From: Neobacillus mesonae
GTDB lineage: Bacteria > Bacillota > Bacilli > Paenibacillales > Paenibacillaceae
Assembly (NCBI GenBank): GCA_023715865.1
Contig: JAMBOW010000001.1
Location: 124,001 to 188,000, forward strand
Length of the DNA: 64,000 nucleotides
Direction of reading: 5' to 3'
Part shown: piece by piece, positions 41,686 through 52,129 of the stretch
How positions within the stretch are numbered: position 1 is the first letter of the stretch
Layout of the letters: every line of letters begins with the position of its first letter
Made by a program: the position numbers and the translations under genes
The notes under the pieces: generated by a model
What the model saw: only the letters and a program-made list of their open reading frames with translations
Databases searched by the model: none
Told to the model about the DNA's origin: nothing

Positions 41686-42624
41686 ATGCCAAATGTAGCA
41701 AAGAAAAAGAGAACCATACTGTACAACCTTAGGAAATACAAGGTGCTGTACCTGATGTTTTTGCCGGGAGTCGTGTTTCTGCTTATCAACAATTATTTGC
41801 CGATGTTTGGAGTCATTATTGCGTTTAAGAACGTGAACTATGCTGATGGGATTATGGGGAGTCCCTGGGCAGGGCTGGACAATTTCAAATATTTGTTCGG
41901 CACATCGGATGCTTGGGAAATTACACGGAATACGCTGGCTTACAATGCAGTGTTTATTCTTCTGAATTTAGTACTGGGCGCAGGGCTGGCCATACTGCTC
42001 AGTGAAGTGAAGGGGCGGTTCTCGTCCAAGTTCTATCAATCGGTCATGCTGCTTCCTTACTTCTTGTCCATGATTGTCGTCAGTTATTTAGTGCTTGCTT
42101 TTCTGGGCAAGGATTCGGGCTTTATGAACACGGGCTTTCTGCCTCTATTTGGGAAAGAACCGATTGATTGGTATACAGAGACCGAATATTGGCCCTATAT
42201 TTTACCTTTTGTGAACACTTGGAAAAATATCGGCTATTATGTTGTCATTTATCTGGCCGCGGTCATCGGTATTGACGAGGAGTACTATGAGGCAGCGGTC
42301 CTTGACGGAGCAGGCAAATGGAGTCAGGTATGGTATATTACTGTTCCTTTCCTGTATCCGCTCATGATTATTATGACACTCTTACAAATCGGCCGTATTT
42401 TTTATGCGGATTTCGGATTGTTTTATCAGGTTCCGCTCGAATCCGGTGCGTTGTTTCCGGTTACCAATGTACTTGATACCTATGTATATCGGACGTTTCT
42501 TATCGGTGGTGATATTGGCATGTCCTCGGCTGCAGGTTTGTATCAGGCAGTTGTGGGATTTGTGCTCGTGCTGGTCTCCAACTCCATCGTTCGCCGGATC
42601 GACAAAGATAACGCGCTATTTTAA
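41686..42624 (+). CDS. ABC permease, LplB type
   Basis: 312 residues, six membrane helices, coupling loop EAAVLDGAGKWSQVWYITVPFLYPL. The N terminus LRKYKVLYLMFLPGVVFLLINNYLPMFG and IAFKNVNYADGIMGSPWAGL are typical of the LplB/UgpA subfamily that imports oligosaccharides from plant polymers. The ribosome site AAGGGGGG is 14 nt before the ATG, unusually far. Confidence 0.9.
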   Translation: MPNVAKKKRTILYNLRKYKVLYLMFLPGVVFLLINNYLPMFGVIIAFKNVNYADGIMGSPWAGLDNFKYLFGTSDAWEITRNTLAYNAVFILLNLVLGAGLAILLSEVKGRFSSKFYQSVMLLPYFLSMIVVSYLVLAFLGKDSGFMNTGFLPLFGKEPIDWYTETEYWPYILPFVNTWKNIGYYVVIYLAAVIGIDEEYYEAAVLDGAGKWSQVWYITVPFLYPLMIIMTLLQIGRIFYADFGLFYQVPLESGALFPVTNVLDTYVYRTFLIGGDIGMSSAAGLYQAVVGFVLVLVSNSIVRRIDKDNALF

Positions 42625-42641
42625 GGAGGAGAGTACCTGAT

Positions 42642-43550
42642 ATGAAATCCAGTAAGCCGCTGCATATTACGGGCACGTCAAAAATCGTCATTCATGCGTT
42701 TTTTATCTTCTACGCCGCATTATGTATTCTGCCGCTCGTGCTAGTGGTGTCCATCTCACTGTCTGATGAAACGACTGTCATCGCTAACGGCTATAAGTTC
42801 ATCCCTGAACAGTTTAGTATTAGCGCTTATGACTTCTTGTTTAAAGATATGGAACAAATCATACGTTCTTACGGAGTCTCGATCTTCGTTACTGTCGTCG
42901 GGACCGTCACCAGTGTAGCGCTGACGGCCTTATATGCTTATCCGCTGTCTAGAGGAGATTTGCCATACCGGGGATTTTTCGCTTTCTTCATCTTCTTCAC
43001 CATGCTGTTTAACGGCGGGTTAGTACCTTGGTATCTCGTGTACGTGAATCTGCTTGATTTAAAAAATACGCTGTGGGTTCTGATTATGCCGATGCTCATG
43101 TCACCTTTTTTTGTGCTTGTCATGCGGACGTTTTTTGCGAACTCCATTCCAGTTTCAATTATTGAATCAGCCAGGGTAGACGGGGCCGGGGAGCTGCGGA
43201 CATTTATAAAGATTGTGCTGCCCTTATCCTTGCCCGTGCTTGCAACCGTTGCGCTGTTCAGCACGCTGAATTATTGGAATGACTGGTATTTAAGCATGAT
43301 TTTTATATCGGATAACCAAACAATCAGCCTGCAGTACTTAATGTACCGTACGCTGCTGGATATTCAGTATTTGACAAGTAATTCTAATGTGGCCTCTCAG
43401 ATTTCTTCTCAAGGCGGCATGCTGGACCTGCCGAATAAAACACTGCAGATGGCCATGGCGGTTGTCGGGATTGGACCGATTGTACTCGCGTATCCTTTCT
43501 TCCAGCGCTATTTTATTAAGGGTTTAACGGTAGGTGCAGTAAAAGGCTGA
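42642..43550 (+). CDS. ABC permease, LplC/YtcP type
   Basis: 302 residues; six helices; coupling loop ESARVDGAGELRTFIKIVLPLSLPV; C terminus KGLTVGAVKG. It begins 17 nt after the lplB-type gene behind AAGGAGG, and pairs with it. No ATPase gene follows, so a shared ATPase is presumed. Confidence 0.92.
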   Translation: MKSSKPLHITGTSKIVIHAFFIFYAALCILPLVLVVSISLSDETTVIANGYKFIPEQFSISAYDFLFKDMEQIIRSYGVSIFVTVVGTVTSVALTALYAYPLSRGDLPYRGFFAFFIFFTMLFNGGLVPWYLVYVNLLDLKNTLWVLIMPMLMSPFFVLVMRTFFANSIPVSIIESARVDGAGELRTFIKIVLPLSLPVLATVALFSTLNYWNDWYLSMIFISDNQTISLQYLMYRTLLDIQYLTSNSNVASQISSQGGMLDLPNKTLQMAMAVVGIGPIVLAYPFFQRYFIKGLTVGAVKG

Positions 43551-43593
43551 ATTAATATTAAATCTTATTTTTAAATTCGGGAGGTCTAGTTGA

Positions 43594-45153
43594 ATGAATC
43601 AACAGAGAAAGACACGGGGAAACAAGGTAAAAAGCAAACCGATTTTACTGGCTGCGGTTCTTGCCTTCGTTATGGTACTTAGTGCATGCGGAGGTGGGGG
43701 AGAGAAGGAAGCTAGCAGCAATACAGGGACGAGCGGGGGTTCTGACAGCACTGAAAAAACGGAACAATCTTATGAAGTATCCTTGTTCTATCCAGGAACA
43801 CCACAAAAGGACGTTGCTCAGGTGGAAACTGAAATTAATAAATATATGGAGCCGAAGATCGGTGCAACGCTCAAAATCAATGCGATCGACTGGGGGCAAT
43901 GGGATAACAAGCTGAATCTCATGATTTCCTCTGGCGAGAAGTCGGATATTATTTTTACAGCTGCATGGCAGAATTACACCGTGAATGTGGCGAAAAGTGC
44001 ATTCCTGCCCCTGAATGATCTGCTTGCCTCTCACGGACAGGATATCGTCAAGAATCTTGATCCGGCTTTCCTGGAAGGATCTCAAGTAGATGGAAAGAAT
44101 TATGGCGTTCCAAGTAATAAGGAGCTTGCAGCTACTCGTGGCGTCCTTGTAAGGAAGGACCTTCTGGAGAAATACAATTTAGATATTACAAATGTAAAGA
44201 CATGGGCAGACTTGGAGCCGCTTCTTAAGACAATTAAAGAAAATGAGCCTGGCGTAACGCCGTTCTACATGTCAAATTCAACAGGCAACGGTTTACTGGA
44301 TAATCTGGATTGGGATTATCTTGGAGATGCTTCTGTTCCTGGAGTTATTCGTAAGATCGGTTCAGAGACGACCGTGCTGAATGAAGTGGAGACCTCTGAA
44401 TTTAAAGACGCGGCTGCTCTTGCCCGCAAATGGTATGAAGCAGGATACATCAACAGTGATGCATCGACTTCAACGGTGTTTCCTAAAGACCAAGCTAAGG
44501 CAGGAAAGGTATTCATGTGGACAGACGGCATGAAGCCGGGTAAGGACAAGGAAGAGGAAAGCTATGTCGGATTTCCGCTTACCCAAATTGAGATGACCCA
44601 GCCAACGATTACGACAGGGGATACCTCAGGCGCGATGCTTGCCATATCCCGTTCGTCAGAAAATCCGGAAAAAGCCATGCAGGTTATTAACCTGCTGCAC
44701 TCTGATCCTTACATCAATAACCTCCTTAACTTTGGTATAGAAGGCGTGCATTACGTGAAGAAAGATGGCGCAGATAATATTATCAGTCTGCCGGAAGGCA
44801 CGGACCCGAATAACAGAACCTATAATCCTGGTGCGCAATGGCAGCTCGGCAACCAATTTCTGAACTATTTGTGGGATAATGAAGATCCTGAAAAATGGGA
44901 GAAGTTCAAGGAATTTAACGCAAGAGGCGTTAAGTCACCTGCACTGGGTTTCACGTTTAACAGCCAGCCGGTGAAGAACGAAATCGCCGCTGTCAACAAT
45001 GTGAACAAACAGTTTAAACCAGCATTGACTTCGGGTGCAGTTGATCCGGATGAAATGATTCCGAAATACGCAGAAAAGCTAAAAGCAGCAGGTATTGATA
45101 AAATTATCGCAGAGAAGCAAAAGCAGCTCGATGAATTTTTAGCAAAGAAATAG
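43594..45153 (+). CDS. Extracellular solute-binding lipoprotein, LplA type
   Basis: 519 residues. Signal peptide with the lipobox VLSAC (Cys near residue 32), then a Gly/Ser-rich linker. Mature domain starts YEVSLFYPGTPQKD and includes the LplA pattern GATLKINAIDWGQWDNKLNLMISSGEKSDIIFT and the C-terminal KYAEKLKAAGIDKIIAEKQKQLDEFL. It captures the oligosaccharide for the two permeases just upstream. A terminator follows. Confidence 0.92.
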   Translation: MNQQRKTRGNKVKSKPILLAAVLAFVMVLSACGGGGEKEASSNTGTSGGSDSTEKTEQSYEVSLFYPGTPQKDVAQVETEINKYMEPKIGATLKINAIDWGQWDNKLNLMISSGEKSDIIFTAAWQNYTVNVAKSAFLPLNDLLASHGQDIVKNLDPAFLEGSQVDGKNYGVPSNKELAATRGVLVRKDLLEKYNLDITNVKTWADLEPLLKTIKENEPGVTPFYMSNSTGNGLLDNLDWDYLGDASVPGVIRKIGSETTVLNEVETSEFKDAAALARKWYEAGYINSDASTSTVFPKDQAKAGKVFMWTDGMKPGKDKEEESYVGFPLTQIEMTQPTITTGDTSGAMLAISRSSENPEKAMQVINLLHSDPYINNLLNFGIEGVHYVKKDGADNIISLPEGTDPNNRTYNPGAQWQLGNQFLNYLWDNEDPEKWEKFKEFNARGVKSPALGFTFNSQPVKNEIAAVNNVNKQFKPALTSGAVDPDEMIPKYAEKLKAAGIDKIIAEKQKQLDEFLAKK

Positions 45154-45185
45154 AGATGTGTGTAGCAAAACGATATTTGCGAAAG

Positions 45186-45213
45186 CAGCACCCAAACTGG
45201 GTGCTGTTTTTTT
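45186..45213 (+). terminator. Intrinsic terminator after the lplA-type gene
   Basis: CAGCACCC and GGGTGCTG (8 bp, 5-nt loop), then TTTTTTT. Confidence 0.92.
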
Positions 45214-45250
45214 AATGAAGCTGGAACCAGAAGGAAGTGATTTTAAGTTT

Positions 45251-45279
45251 TTGCCATAATGAAATAATTTTTTTATAAT
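45251..45279 (+). promoter_or_regulatory. Promoter of lacI-type gene
   Basis: TTGCCA (45251-45256), a 17-bp spacer and TATAAT (45274-45279), about 70 nt before the start codon. Confidence 0.72.
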
Positions 45280-45350
45280 ATCAGACATGCAGGTTAGCGT
45301 CTTAACAACAGATGAATTCAGACGACAAAACTTAAAGGTGAACGGAAAAA

Positions 45351-46361
45351 ATGAAACCAACCATATATGACGTAGCGAGAGAGGCTGGTGTTTCCATCGC
45401 TACGGTGTCCAAGGTACTTAATAACAACGGCCGCATCAGTGATAAGACACGGAAGAAAGTCAACAGTATTATAGAGAAGTTAAATTATCAGCCCAGTATG
45501 GTCGCTTCAGCGCTGACCAGCCAGCGAACAGGAACCATTGGACTTATGATTCCAGACATTGCGAATCCATTCTTTGCAGAGGCTGCCCGTTATTTCGAGG
45601 ATTATGCCCAGCAGTCAAGCAGTGATCTTATTATTTGCAGTACGGACCGCGACGACGAAAAAGCCGCTCGTTATATCTCTCTCTTACAGCGGAAGCGTGT
45701 CGATGGGCTCATCATTGCTTCTCATACAGGAAATCCAGAGCTGGTTCACCGGCTACTTGAGGATAAGGTGCCGACCGTCCTCTTTTCCGCTGACATACGT
45801 TTACTTGAGTGCAACAGTATCACAGTGGACGATTATAAAGGCGGTTATATAGCAACGGAATATCTTCTGACCCTCGGCCATCGCAGGCTGGGCATTATCT
45901 CTGACAATTTGCCTGGGAGCAGGCATAGAGAACAAGGCTTTCTTGATGCACTGAAAGCGTACGGCGCCCCCTTTGAGCATCCGGATAATATGGTTCAGAC
46001 CTCGGCTACACTGGAGAACGGCCGCATGATTGCCCGAAGAATGCTTGGACAGGAGGCTATTAGACGGCCAACGGCCATTTTCGCTTGCAACGACCTGCTG
46101 GCCATTGGTGTTTTGAAGGAAGCGCGTGAAGCCGGCCTGTCCGTTCCTCATGACCTTTCTGTTATCGGATTTGATAACACAATGCTAGCTGATATTTGCC
46201 ATCCTTCCTTGAGCAGCATTGCGCAGCCTCTTCGAGACATGACGGAGCAGGCAATGCAATTGCTAAATGAGTCTATCGACAATCCAGATGTATTAAAACG
46301 CAAGATATCGCTGTCTCCTGAGCTCGTCATCCGCAGCTCCACTGGCCCGGCCCCTGAGTAA
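45351..46361 (+). CDS. LacI-family repressor of the inositol operon
   Basis: 336 residues. HTH at residues 1-50: TIYDVAREAGVSIATVSKVLNNNGRISDKTRKKV. The periplasmic-binding-protein-like ligand domain follows with GLMIPDIANPFFAEAARYFEDY, DGLIIASHTGNPELV, ATEYLLTLGHRRLGIISD and VIGFDNTMLADICHPSLSS. The regulator lies directly upstream of iolC, and three operator-like sites with AGCGCT or TCGCTTA cores sit in the intervening promoter, so it is the likely repressor. B. subtilis uses the DeoR-family IolR instead. Confidence 0.92.
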   Translation: MKPTIYDVAREAGVSIATVSKVLNNNGRISDKTRKKVNSIIEKLNYQPSMVASALTSQRTGTIGLMIPDIANPFFAEAARYFEDYAQQSSSDLIICSTDRDDEKAARYISLLQRKRVDGLIIASHTGNPELVHRLLEDKVPTVLFSADIRLLECNSITVDDYKGGYIATEYLLTLGHRRLGIISDNLPGSRHREQGFLDALKAYGAPFEHPDNMVQTSATLENGRMIARRMLGQEAIRRPTAIFACNDLLAIGVLKEAREAGLSVPHDLSVIGFDNTMLADICHPSLSSIAQPLRDMTEQAMQLLNESIDNPDVLKRKISLSPELVIRSSTGPAPE

Positions 46362-46375
46362 TCAGGGGTCTTTTT
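46351..46375 (+). terminator. Terminator overlapping the lacI stop
   Basis: CCCCTGA and TCAGGGG with a 4-nt loop that contains part of the stop codon, then TCTTTTT. Confidence 0.85.
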
Positions 46376-46460
46376 AAGTTCTCACATTCTTCATAAGACT
46401 ATATACTTCACACCTGTGTTGTGCCATTTCATATTTCTAGATAGTTCCAATTATTAGGTA

Positions 46461-46540
46461 TAGCGCTTAATTAAAATATGTATTGTAAATCGCTTACATT
46501 TAGAATATAATCTGCTATAGAAAAAGGTTAAGCGCTTACC
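46461..46540 (+). promoter_or_regulatory. Promoter and three LacI-type operators of the iol operon
   Basis: Promoter TTGTAA (46483-46488), a 17-bp spacer and TATAAT (46506-46511). O1: TAGCGCTTAA (46461-46470). O2: TGTAAATCGCTTACA (46484-46498), overlapping the -35 and spacer. O3: GGTTAAGCGCTTACC (46526-46540), with a 10-bp perfect palindrome TAAGCGCTTA, just downstream of the presumed start. The spacing places one site upstream, one over, and one after the promoter, as for a repressor that may loop or block. Confidence 0.78.
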
Positions 46541-46578
46541 CAAAGTATTGTTAATTTCTACTCTGAGGAGGAATTGCA

Positions 46579-47676
46579 ATGAACGGAAAGCCTTTGAATG
46601 TTAATGGAGACCTGGTCAAGGATCACTCCGAACAACAGGAACTATCACAAAGCCACTCTGACTATCCTCTTAAGTTTGACCCCACCCGATCTATGGATCT
46701 TGCAGCTCTAGGTCGCCTCTGCATCGACCTGAACGCAAACGAGACAGGTCGCCCGATGGAAGAAACGTCTACCTTTACGAAATACGTCGGCGGCTCCCCG
46801 GCTAACATTGCGATAGGCTCGGCAAGACTGGGCATGCGCTGCGGCTTTATCGGCAAAATTGCCTCGGACCAGATGGGGCGTTTTATTCGAAGCTATTTGC
46901 AAAAGGAAGGCATCGACGACAGCCAGGTTACTGATGATACTACCGGCGCGGTTACAGGTCTTGCTTTTACAGAAATTAAAAGCCCGCAAGACTGCAGCAT
47001 TCTGATGTACCGTGACAATGCAGCTGACCTGCTGCTAAGTACAGAGAATATTTCCGAAGACTACATTCGCAACACAAAGACATTGCTTATTTCTGGAACT
47101 GCCTTGGCACAAAGCCCCTCCCGTGAAGCGGTATTTCTAGCACTGGATTTTGCTGTGAAGCACGGCACGACCGTTTTTTTTGATCTCGATTATCGCCCTT
47201 ATACTTGGAAATCAAACGCCGAGACGGCGGTGTACTACAATCTGGCTGCTGAGAAATGCGACTGTATTATCGGAACACGCGAGGAATTTGACATGATGGA
47301 GAACCTGTATGGAACTGCGGGATCTGACGACCAGTCCACAGCAGGCCGCTGGTTCTCTCATCGGGCAAAGCTTGTTGTCATCAAGCACGGCGGGAGCGGC
47401 TCCATCGCTTATACCGCTGACGGAGGATCGCACCGAAGCGGCATTTTCCTCACAAAGGTACTGAAAACCTTTGGAGCAGGAGATTCCTATGCCTCGGCTT
47501 TTATATATGGACTGATGAAAGGAGAGCGCGTCAAAGAAGCTATGAAACGAGGTGCTGCGTCTGCTTCCATCGTGATTTCTCGCCATAGCTGCTCCGACGC
47601 GATGCCTACAGCTGAAGAGCTGGACCATTTTATACAGAATAATGAGGAAGTCGTAGAAACAGTCCCGAAGGCATAG
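46579..47676 (+). CDS. iolC: 5-dehydro-2-deoxygluconokinase IolC
   Basis: PfkB-type kinase of 365 residues with an N-terminal extension of about 45 residues before the fold. It phosphorylates 2-deoxy-5-keto-D-gluconate. Landmarks: AALGRLCIDLNANETG, YVGGSPANIAIGSARLG, CGFIGKIASDQMGRFI, FDLDYRPYTW and the ATP/catalytic motif KTFGAGDSYASAFIYG with the base Asp. ATG behind GAGGAGG. It is the first gene of the operon. Confidence 0.93.
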   Translation: MNGKPLNVNGDLVKDHSEQQELSQSHSDYPLKFDPTRSMDLAALGRLCIDLNANETGRPMEETSTFTKYVGGSPANIAIGSARLGMRCGFIGKIASDQMGRFIRSYLQKEGIDDSQVTDDTTGAVTGLAFTEIKSPQDCSILMYRDNAADLLLSTENISEDYIRNTKTLLISGTALAQSPSREAVFLALDFAVKHGTTVFFDLDYRPYTWKSNAETAVYYNLAAEKCDCIIGTREEFDMMENLYGTAGSDDQSTAGRWFSHRAKLVVIKHGGSGSIAYTADGGSHRSGIFLTKVLKTFGAGDSYASAFIYGLMKGERVKEAMKRGAASASIVISRHSCSDAMPTAEELDHFIQNNEEVVETVPKA

Positions 47677-47721
47677 TCAGCAGCGCAAATTGCAGGAAAT
47701 CAGGAATCGGAGGAGAGTCAA

Positions 47722-49182
47722 ATGGAGAAGCAGGCAGTTAAAGTACTGGATAACTATATTGGGGGAAAGTGGACTCCTGCATCAGCATCAGGAACGGAAA
47801 CGGTTTATAATCCTGCTACTGGTGAGAAGCTGGCGGAGGTTCCGTTATCCACGTCGGAAGAGGTCAATCGGGCAGTTGCAGCGGCAAAAGAAGCCTTTGG
47901 TGCCTGGTCCAAGACACCCGTGCCAAGAAGAGCTCGCATACTGTTCAAATACCAGCAGCTGCTGGTAGATCACTGGGAAGAGCTAGCAACGCTTATCACT
48001 GTTGAGAACGGAAAAAGTTATAAGGAAGCTTATGGGGAAGTCCAGCGCGGCATTGAATGCGTTGAATTTGCCTCCGGAGCTCCAACACTAATGATGGGAC
48101 GGCAACTGCCGGATATCGCTGGCGGCATTGAATCAGGAATGTATCGTTACCCGGTAGGTGTTGTAGGAGGCATAACCCCTTTTAACTTCCCAATGATGGT
48201 GCCGTGCTGGATGTTTCCGCTTGCCATCGCTTGCGGGAATACATTTGTATTGAAGCCGTCCGAGCGCACACCGCTGCTCGCGGCACGACTTGCGGAGCTG
48301 CTTGAGCAAGCAGGACTGCCGGCAGGGGTGTTTAATATCGTGCACGGCGCACATGATGTGGTGAACGGGCTCCTGGAGCATCCGGACGTTAAGGCCATTT
48401 CCTTTGTCGGTTCCCAGCCGGTGGCTGAGTATGTATACAAGAAGGGGACTGCCCACTTGAAACGCGTTCAGGCTTTGGCAGGTGCCAAGAATCACTCCAT
48501 CGTGCTAAATGATGCAGACCTTGCGAGCACGGCTTCACAGATCATCACTGCTGCCTTCGGTTCTGCTGGTGAACGCTGTATGGCCTGCTCTGTCGTAACC
48601 GTTCAGGAGGAAGTGGCTGATGCTTTGATAAGCCAGCTGCTCCGTGAATGTGACTCCATGGTCATCGGCAATGGCTTGAATGACGATACGTTTCTCGGTC
48701 CAGTTATCCGCCAGAGCCATAAAGACAGAACCGTGGCTTATATTGAACAGGGGATTACTGAAGGAGCCAAGCTGCTGCGCGACGGCCGCACGGATACCGC
48801 TGTTAAAGGTGAAGGGTACTTCATTGGCCCGACACTCTTTGATGGTGTTACCCAGCAAATGAAAATTTGGCAGGATGAAGTGTTTGCACCTGTACTGTCC
48901 ATTATGCGTGTAAAAAACATCGAGGAGGCAGTCGAAATTGCAAACAACTCGCGTTTTGCTAACGGTGCCTGCATTTTTACGAATGACGGCGGCAAGGTGC
49001 GTTATTTCCGCGAGAATATCGATTCCGGGATGCTAGGCGTTAATGTGGGTGTTCCGGCACCGATGGCGTTCTTTCCTTTTTCAGGCTGGAAAGACTCGTT
49101 TTACGGCGATTTGCATGCTAACGGCAGTGACGGTGTTGAATTTTATACCCGTAAAAAAATGGTCACTGCCAGGTGGCAGTAA
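47722..49182 (+). CDS. iolA: Methylmalonate/malonate-semialdehyde dehydrogenase IolA
   Basis: 486 residues, NAD-dependent and CoA-acylating, last step of the inositol pathway (acetyl-CoA from malonate semialdehyde). Catalytic Cys in [14 protein letters not shown] (residue about 284); [33 protein letters not shown] and [12 protein letters not shown] are typical of MMSDH. The family lacks the general-base Glu of other ALDHs. GGAGGAG precedes the ATG. Confidence 0.94.
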   Translation: MEKQAVKVLDNYIGGKWTPASASGTETVYNPATGEKLAEVPLSTSEEVNRAVAAAKEAFGAWSKTPVPRRARILFKYQQLLVDHWEELATLITVENGKSYKEAYGEVQRGIECVEFASGAPTLMMGRQLPDIAGGIESGMYRYPVGVVGGITPFNFPMMVPCWMFPLAIACGNTFVLKPSERTPLLAARLAELLEQAGLPAGVFNIVHGAHDVVNGLLEHPDVKAISFVGSQPVAEYVYKKGTAHLKRVQALAGAKNHSIVLNDADLASTASQIITAAFGSAGERCMACSVVTVQEEVADALISQLLRECDSMVIGNGLNDDTFLGPVIRQSHKDRTVAYIEQGITEGAKLLRDGRTDTAVKGEGYFIGPTLFDGVTQQMKIWQDEVFAPVLSIMRVKNIEEAVEIANNSRFANGACIFTNDGGKVRYFRENIDSGMLGVNVGVPAPMAFFPFSGWKDSFYGDLHANGSDGVEFYTRKKMVTARWQ

Positions 49183-49200
49183 TAACGGACGAAAGGCGGG

Positions 49201-51144
49201 ATGAATTTGAGTAAGATCAGAATGACGACGGCTCAGGCGCTGATCAAATTTTTGAATAATCAGTACATTGAAACGGACAGTGGAACGCAGCGTTTCGTGC
49301 AAGGCATTTTTACGGTGTTCGGCCATGGTAATGTGCTCGGCTTGGGGCAGGCGCTAGAAAGTAATCCCGGTGAGCTCACCGTCTATCAAGGCCGTAATGA
49401 ACAGGGAATGGCGCATGCGGCTATGGCATTTGCAAAACAGAGCCTGCGAAGACGGATTATGGCCTGTACTGCCTCGATTGGTCCCGGCTCCGCGAACATG
49501 CTGACGGCAGCGGCTACAGCTACTGCCAATCAGATTCCGGTATTGCTGCTGCCAAGCGACACCTTTGCCTCACGGCAGCCGGACCCCGTGCTGCAGCAAA
49601 TGGAGCATACCCATAGTGCGGCAATCACCGTTAACGATGCGTTCAAGGCCGTGTGTAAATATTGGGACCGTGTATCCCGGCCAGAACAGCTGATGGCGGC
49701 TATGCTTAACGCTATGCGTGTGCTGACCGACCCGGCAGATACGGGTGCTGTGGCAGTATCGCTTCCTCAGGATGTACAGGGAGAGGCATGGGAATATCCA
49801 GAGTCGTTCTTTCAAAAGCGAATTCACCGCATCGAACGCCGCCTGCCTCACCCGCGTGATATAAGCGAAGCGGCAGACTTGATCATCCAGAAGCGCAAGC
49901 CGATCATCATTTGCGGCGGCGGTGTACGGTATTCCGGAGCCGGGATACAGCTGAAGTCATTCGCTGAAGAATTTAGAATACCGTTCTCGGAGACGCAAGC
50001 AGGAAAAAGCGCGGTGGAAAGCAGCCATGCCTACAATCTCGGCGGCATTGGTGTCACAGGCAACGCTGCGGCGAACAAGCTTGCTGCCGAAGCTGATTTG
50101 GTTATCGGAATCGGCACACGTTTTACCGATTTCACTACAGGCTCTAAAAGTCTGTTTCGTAACCCGGAGGTCGAATTTGTCACGTTAAATGCTTCTCCAT
50201 TTCATGCCGCCAAGCTGGATGCATTCCCTGTCGTATGCGACGCTGCTGAGGGACTCAATGCACTGACATCTGCTTTAAAAGAGCGTGAATTCCGTACCAG
50301 TTCAGATTATCAAAACGCAATTGCCGTAGTTAAGGCAGAGTGGGAGCATGAGCGAAAGCGACTAGCTGGAGTAGAATATACCGCCGAAGGATTCCTGCCT
50401 GAGGTTGCAGGCCATTTGGACGATAAGCTGACCGAATATGCAGCTGTGCTGGGATCAACGCTCACCCAAACCAGTGTTCTGGCTGTGGTTAATGATAGTA
50501 TTCCGAATGATGCCATCGTAGTCGGTGCGGCGGGAAGCCTGCCCGGCGACATGCAGCGGATGTGGGAGAGCACGGTAACCGACACCTACCATATGGAATA
50601 TGGGTTCTCATGTATGGGATATGAAATTGCAGGGGCTTTGGGTGCAAAGCTGGCGGAGCCGGACCGTGAGGTATACGCGCTTGTCGGGGACGGCAGTTAT
50701 CAGATGCTTCACTCGGAACTTGTAACAAGCCTGCAGGAGAATAAGAAAATAAATATTATACTGCTGGATAACGGCGGCTTTGGATGTATAAACAATCTGC
50801 AGATGGAACATGGAATGGGCAGCATTGGAACAGAATTCCGTTACCGTGGAGGAGACGGAAAGTTAGGCGATAAGCTGATGGCGATTGACTATGCGGCAAG
50901 CGCAGCCGGATATGGAGCAGCAACTTATCGGGTTACAACCATTGAAGAGCTTAAGGCAGCTCTTGAAGATGCTCGCTTGCAGCAGATTTCAACCTTGATT
51001 GATGTTAAGGTACTTCCAAAGACAATGACTCATGGATACGGCTCTTGGTGGCATGTCGGAGTTTCAGAGGTAGCTGACAACGAATCGGTTCGAGAAGCTC
51101 ATGAACGCAAACGGCAGGGCTTGGATCAGGCTAGGCTTTATTAA
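49201..51144 (+). CDS. iolD: 3D-trihydroxycyclohexanedione hydrolase IolD
   Basis: TPP-dependent enzyme of 647 residues that opens the ring of 3D-(3,5/4)-trihydroxycyclohexane-1,2-dione. TPP-binding motif [38 protein letters not shown] (GDG...NN), N-terminal Glu region [19 protein letters not shown], and [18 protein letters not shown]-like region before it. The ribosome site GAAAGGCGG is close to the start. In order between iolA and iolE. Confidence 0.93.
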   Translation: MNLSKIRMTTAQALIKFLNNQYIETDSGTQRFVQGIFTVFGHGNVLGLGQALESNPGELTVYQGRNEQGMAHAAMAFAKQSLRRRIMACTASIGPGSANMLTAAATATANQIPVLLLPSDTFASRQPDPVLQQMEHTHSAAITVNDAFKAVCKYWDRVSRPEQLMAAMLNAMRVLTDPADTGAVAVSLPQDVQGEAWEYPESFFQKRIHRIERRLPHPRDISEAADLIIQKRKPIIICGGGVRYSGAGIQLKSFAEEFRIPFSETQAGKSAVESSHAYNLGGIGVTGNAAANKLAAEADLVIGIGTRFTDFTTGSKSLFRNPEVEFVTLNASPFHAAKLDAFPVVCDAAEGLNALTSALKEREFRTSSDYQNAIAVVKAEWEHERKRLAGVEYTAEGFLPEVAGHLDDKLTEYAAVLGSTLTQTSVLAVVNDSIPNDAIVVGAAGSLPGDMQRMWESTVTDTYHMEYGFSCMGYEIAGALGAKLAEPDREVYALVGDGSYQMLHSELVTSLQENKKINIILLDNGGFGCINNLQMEHGMGSIGTEFRYRGGDGKLGDKLMAIDYAASAAGYGAATYRVTTIEELKAALEDARLQQISTLIDVKVLPKTMTHGYGSWWHVGVSEVADNESVREAHERKRQGLDQARLY

Positions 51145-51195
51145 TGGAGAGAAGGAACAGAGAAGGCATACTCACCTTACCCGGAAAGGAAGGAA

Positions 51196-52098
51196 ATGAG
51201 AATGTTCAAAGAACATACGGTTAAGCTGGCGATTGCTCCCATCGCCTGGACAAATGATGATATGCCAGAGCTCGGAGGAGAAAACACCTTCGAGCAATGC
51301 GTCAGCGAGATGGCGCTCGCCGGTTACCAAGGCAGTGAAGTCGGCAATAAATATCCGCGCGATCCAGCAGTACTGCGCCAGGCTCTAGAGCTTCGGGGTC
51401 TGGAAATTGCCAGCGCGTGGTTCAGTGCTTTTCTTACCTATAGACCTTACGAGGAAACCGCTGAGAAGTTTATAGCACATCGCGATTTTCTGCACGCCAT
51501 GGGAGCGAAGGTGATTGTCGTCTCCGAGCAGGGCAGGAGCATTCAGGGAGAGATGACGACACCGCTCTTTGCCCATAAGCCAGTGTTTACAGATGGCGAA
51601 TGGACCTTGCTGGCAGAAGGACTTGGTAAGCTCGGCAGGCTGGCGGCGGATAAAGGAATGAAAGTCGTCTACCATCATCATATGGGTACAGGTGTCCAGA
51701 CAGCGGAAGAAATTGGTCGACTGATGGAGATGACAGATCCTAATGAGGTATCGCTGTTATTTGATACAGGTCATCTTGCATTTTCAGGTGAAGATCCTTT
51801 AAAAGTACTGAACGCCTATCTTTCCCGCATAGAGCATGTACATCTGAAAGATATTCGCATAGAAAAGGTGGAGCAGGTTAAGGAGGAGGGGCTCAGCTTC
51901 CTCCAGGCAGTGAAGGCCGGAGCATTTACAACTCCTGGGGACGGTTGTATTGACTTTGATCCTATCTTTTCCACTCTTGCTGCTTCAGGGTATACAGGCT
52001 GGTTTGTCGTTGAGGCAGAACAGGATCCGGCCGTCGCAAATCCCCTTGAATACGCGATCAAAGCGCGGCGTTACATTAGGGAGCGCTGCGGGTTGTAA
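51196..52098 (+). CDS. iolE: Inosose (2-keto-myo-inositol) dehydratase IolE
   Basis: TIM-barrel (AP endonuclease 2-like) protein of 300 residues that dehydrates 2-keto-myo-inositol. Landmarks: [77 protein letters not shown] and HVHLKDIR, with metal ligands in the His/Asp/Glu set. Two in-frame ATGs (51196, 51202) follow GGAAGGAAA. Confidence 0.93.
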   Translation: MRMFKEHTVKLAIAPIAWTNDDMPELGGENTFEQCVSEMALAGYQGSEVGNKYPRDPAVLRQALELRGLEIASAWFSAFLTYRPYEETAEKFIAHRDFLHAMGAKVIVVSEQGRSIQGEMTTPLFAHKPVFTDGEWTLLAEGLGKLGRLAADKGMKVVYHHHMGTGVQTAEEIGRLMEMTDPNEVSLLFDTGHLAFSGEDPLKVLNAYLSRIEHVHLKDIRIEKVEQVKEEGLSFLQAVKAGAFTTPGDGCIDFDPIFSTLAASGYTGWFVVEAEQDPAVANPLEYAIKARRYIRERCGL

Positions 52099-52129
52099 TT
52101 CATTGCCCAATGACAAGGAGAGTCATGAC

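Noticed and set aside
51950-52129. N-terminal extension of the GH105 protein
   Set aside because: It lies inside iolE in a different frame; AAGGAG and the ATG at 52130 give the normal family start.
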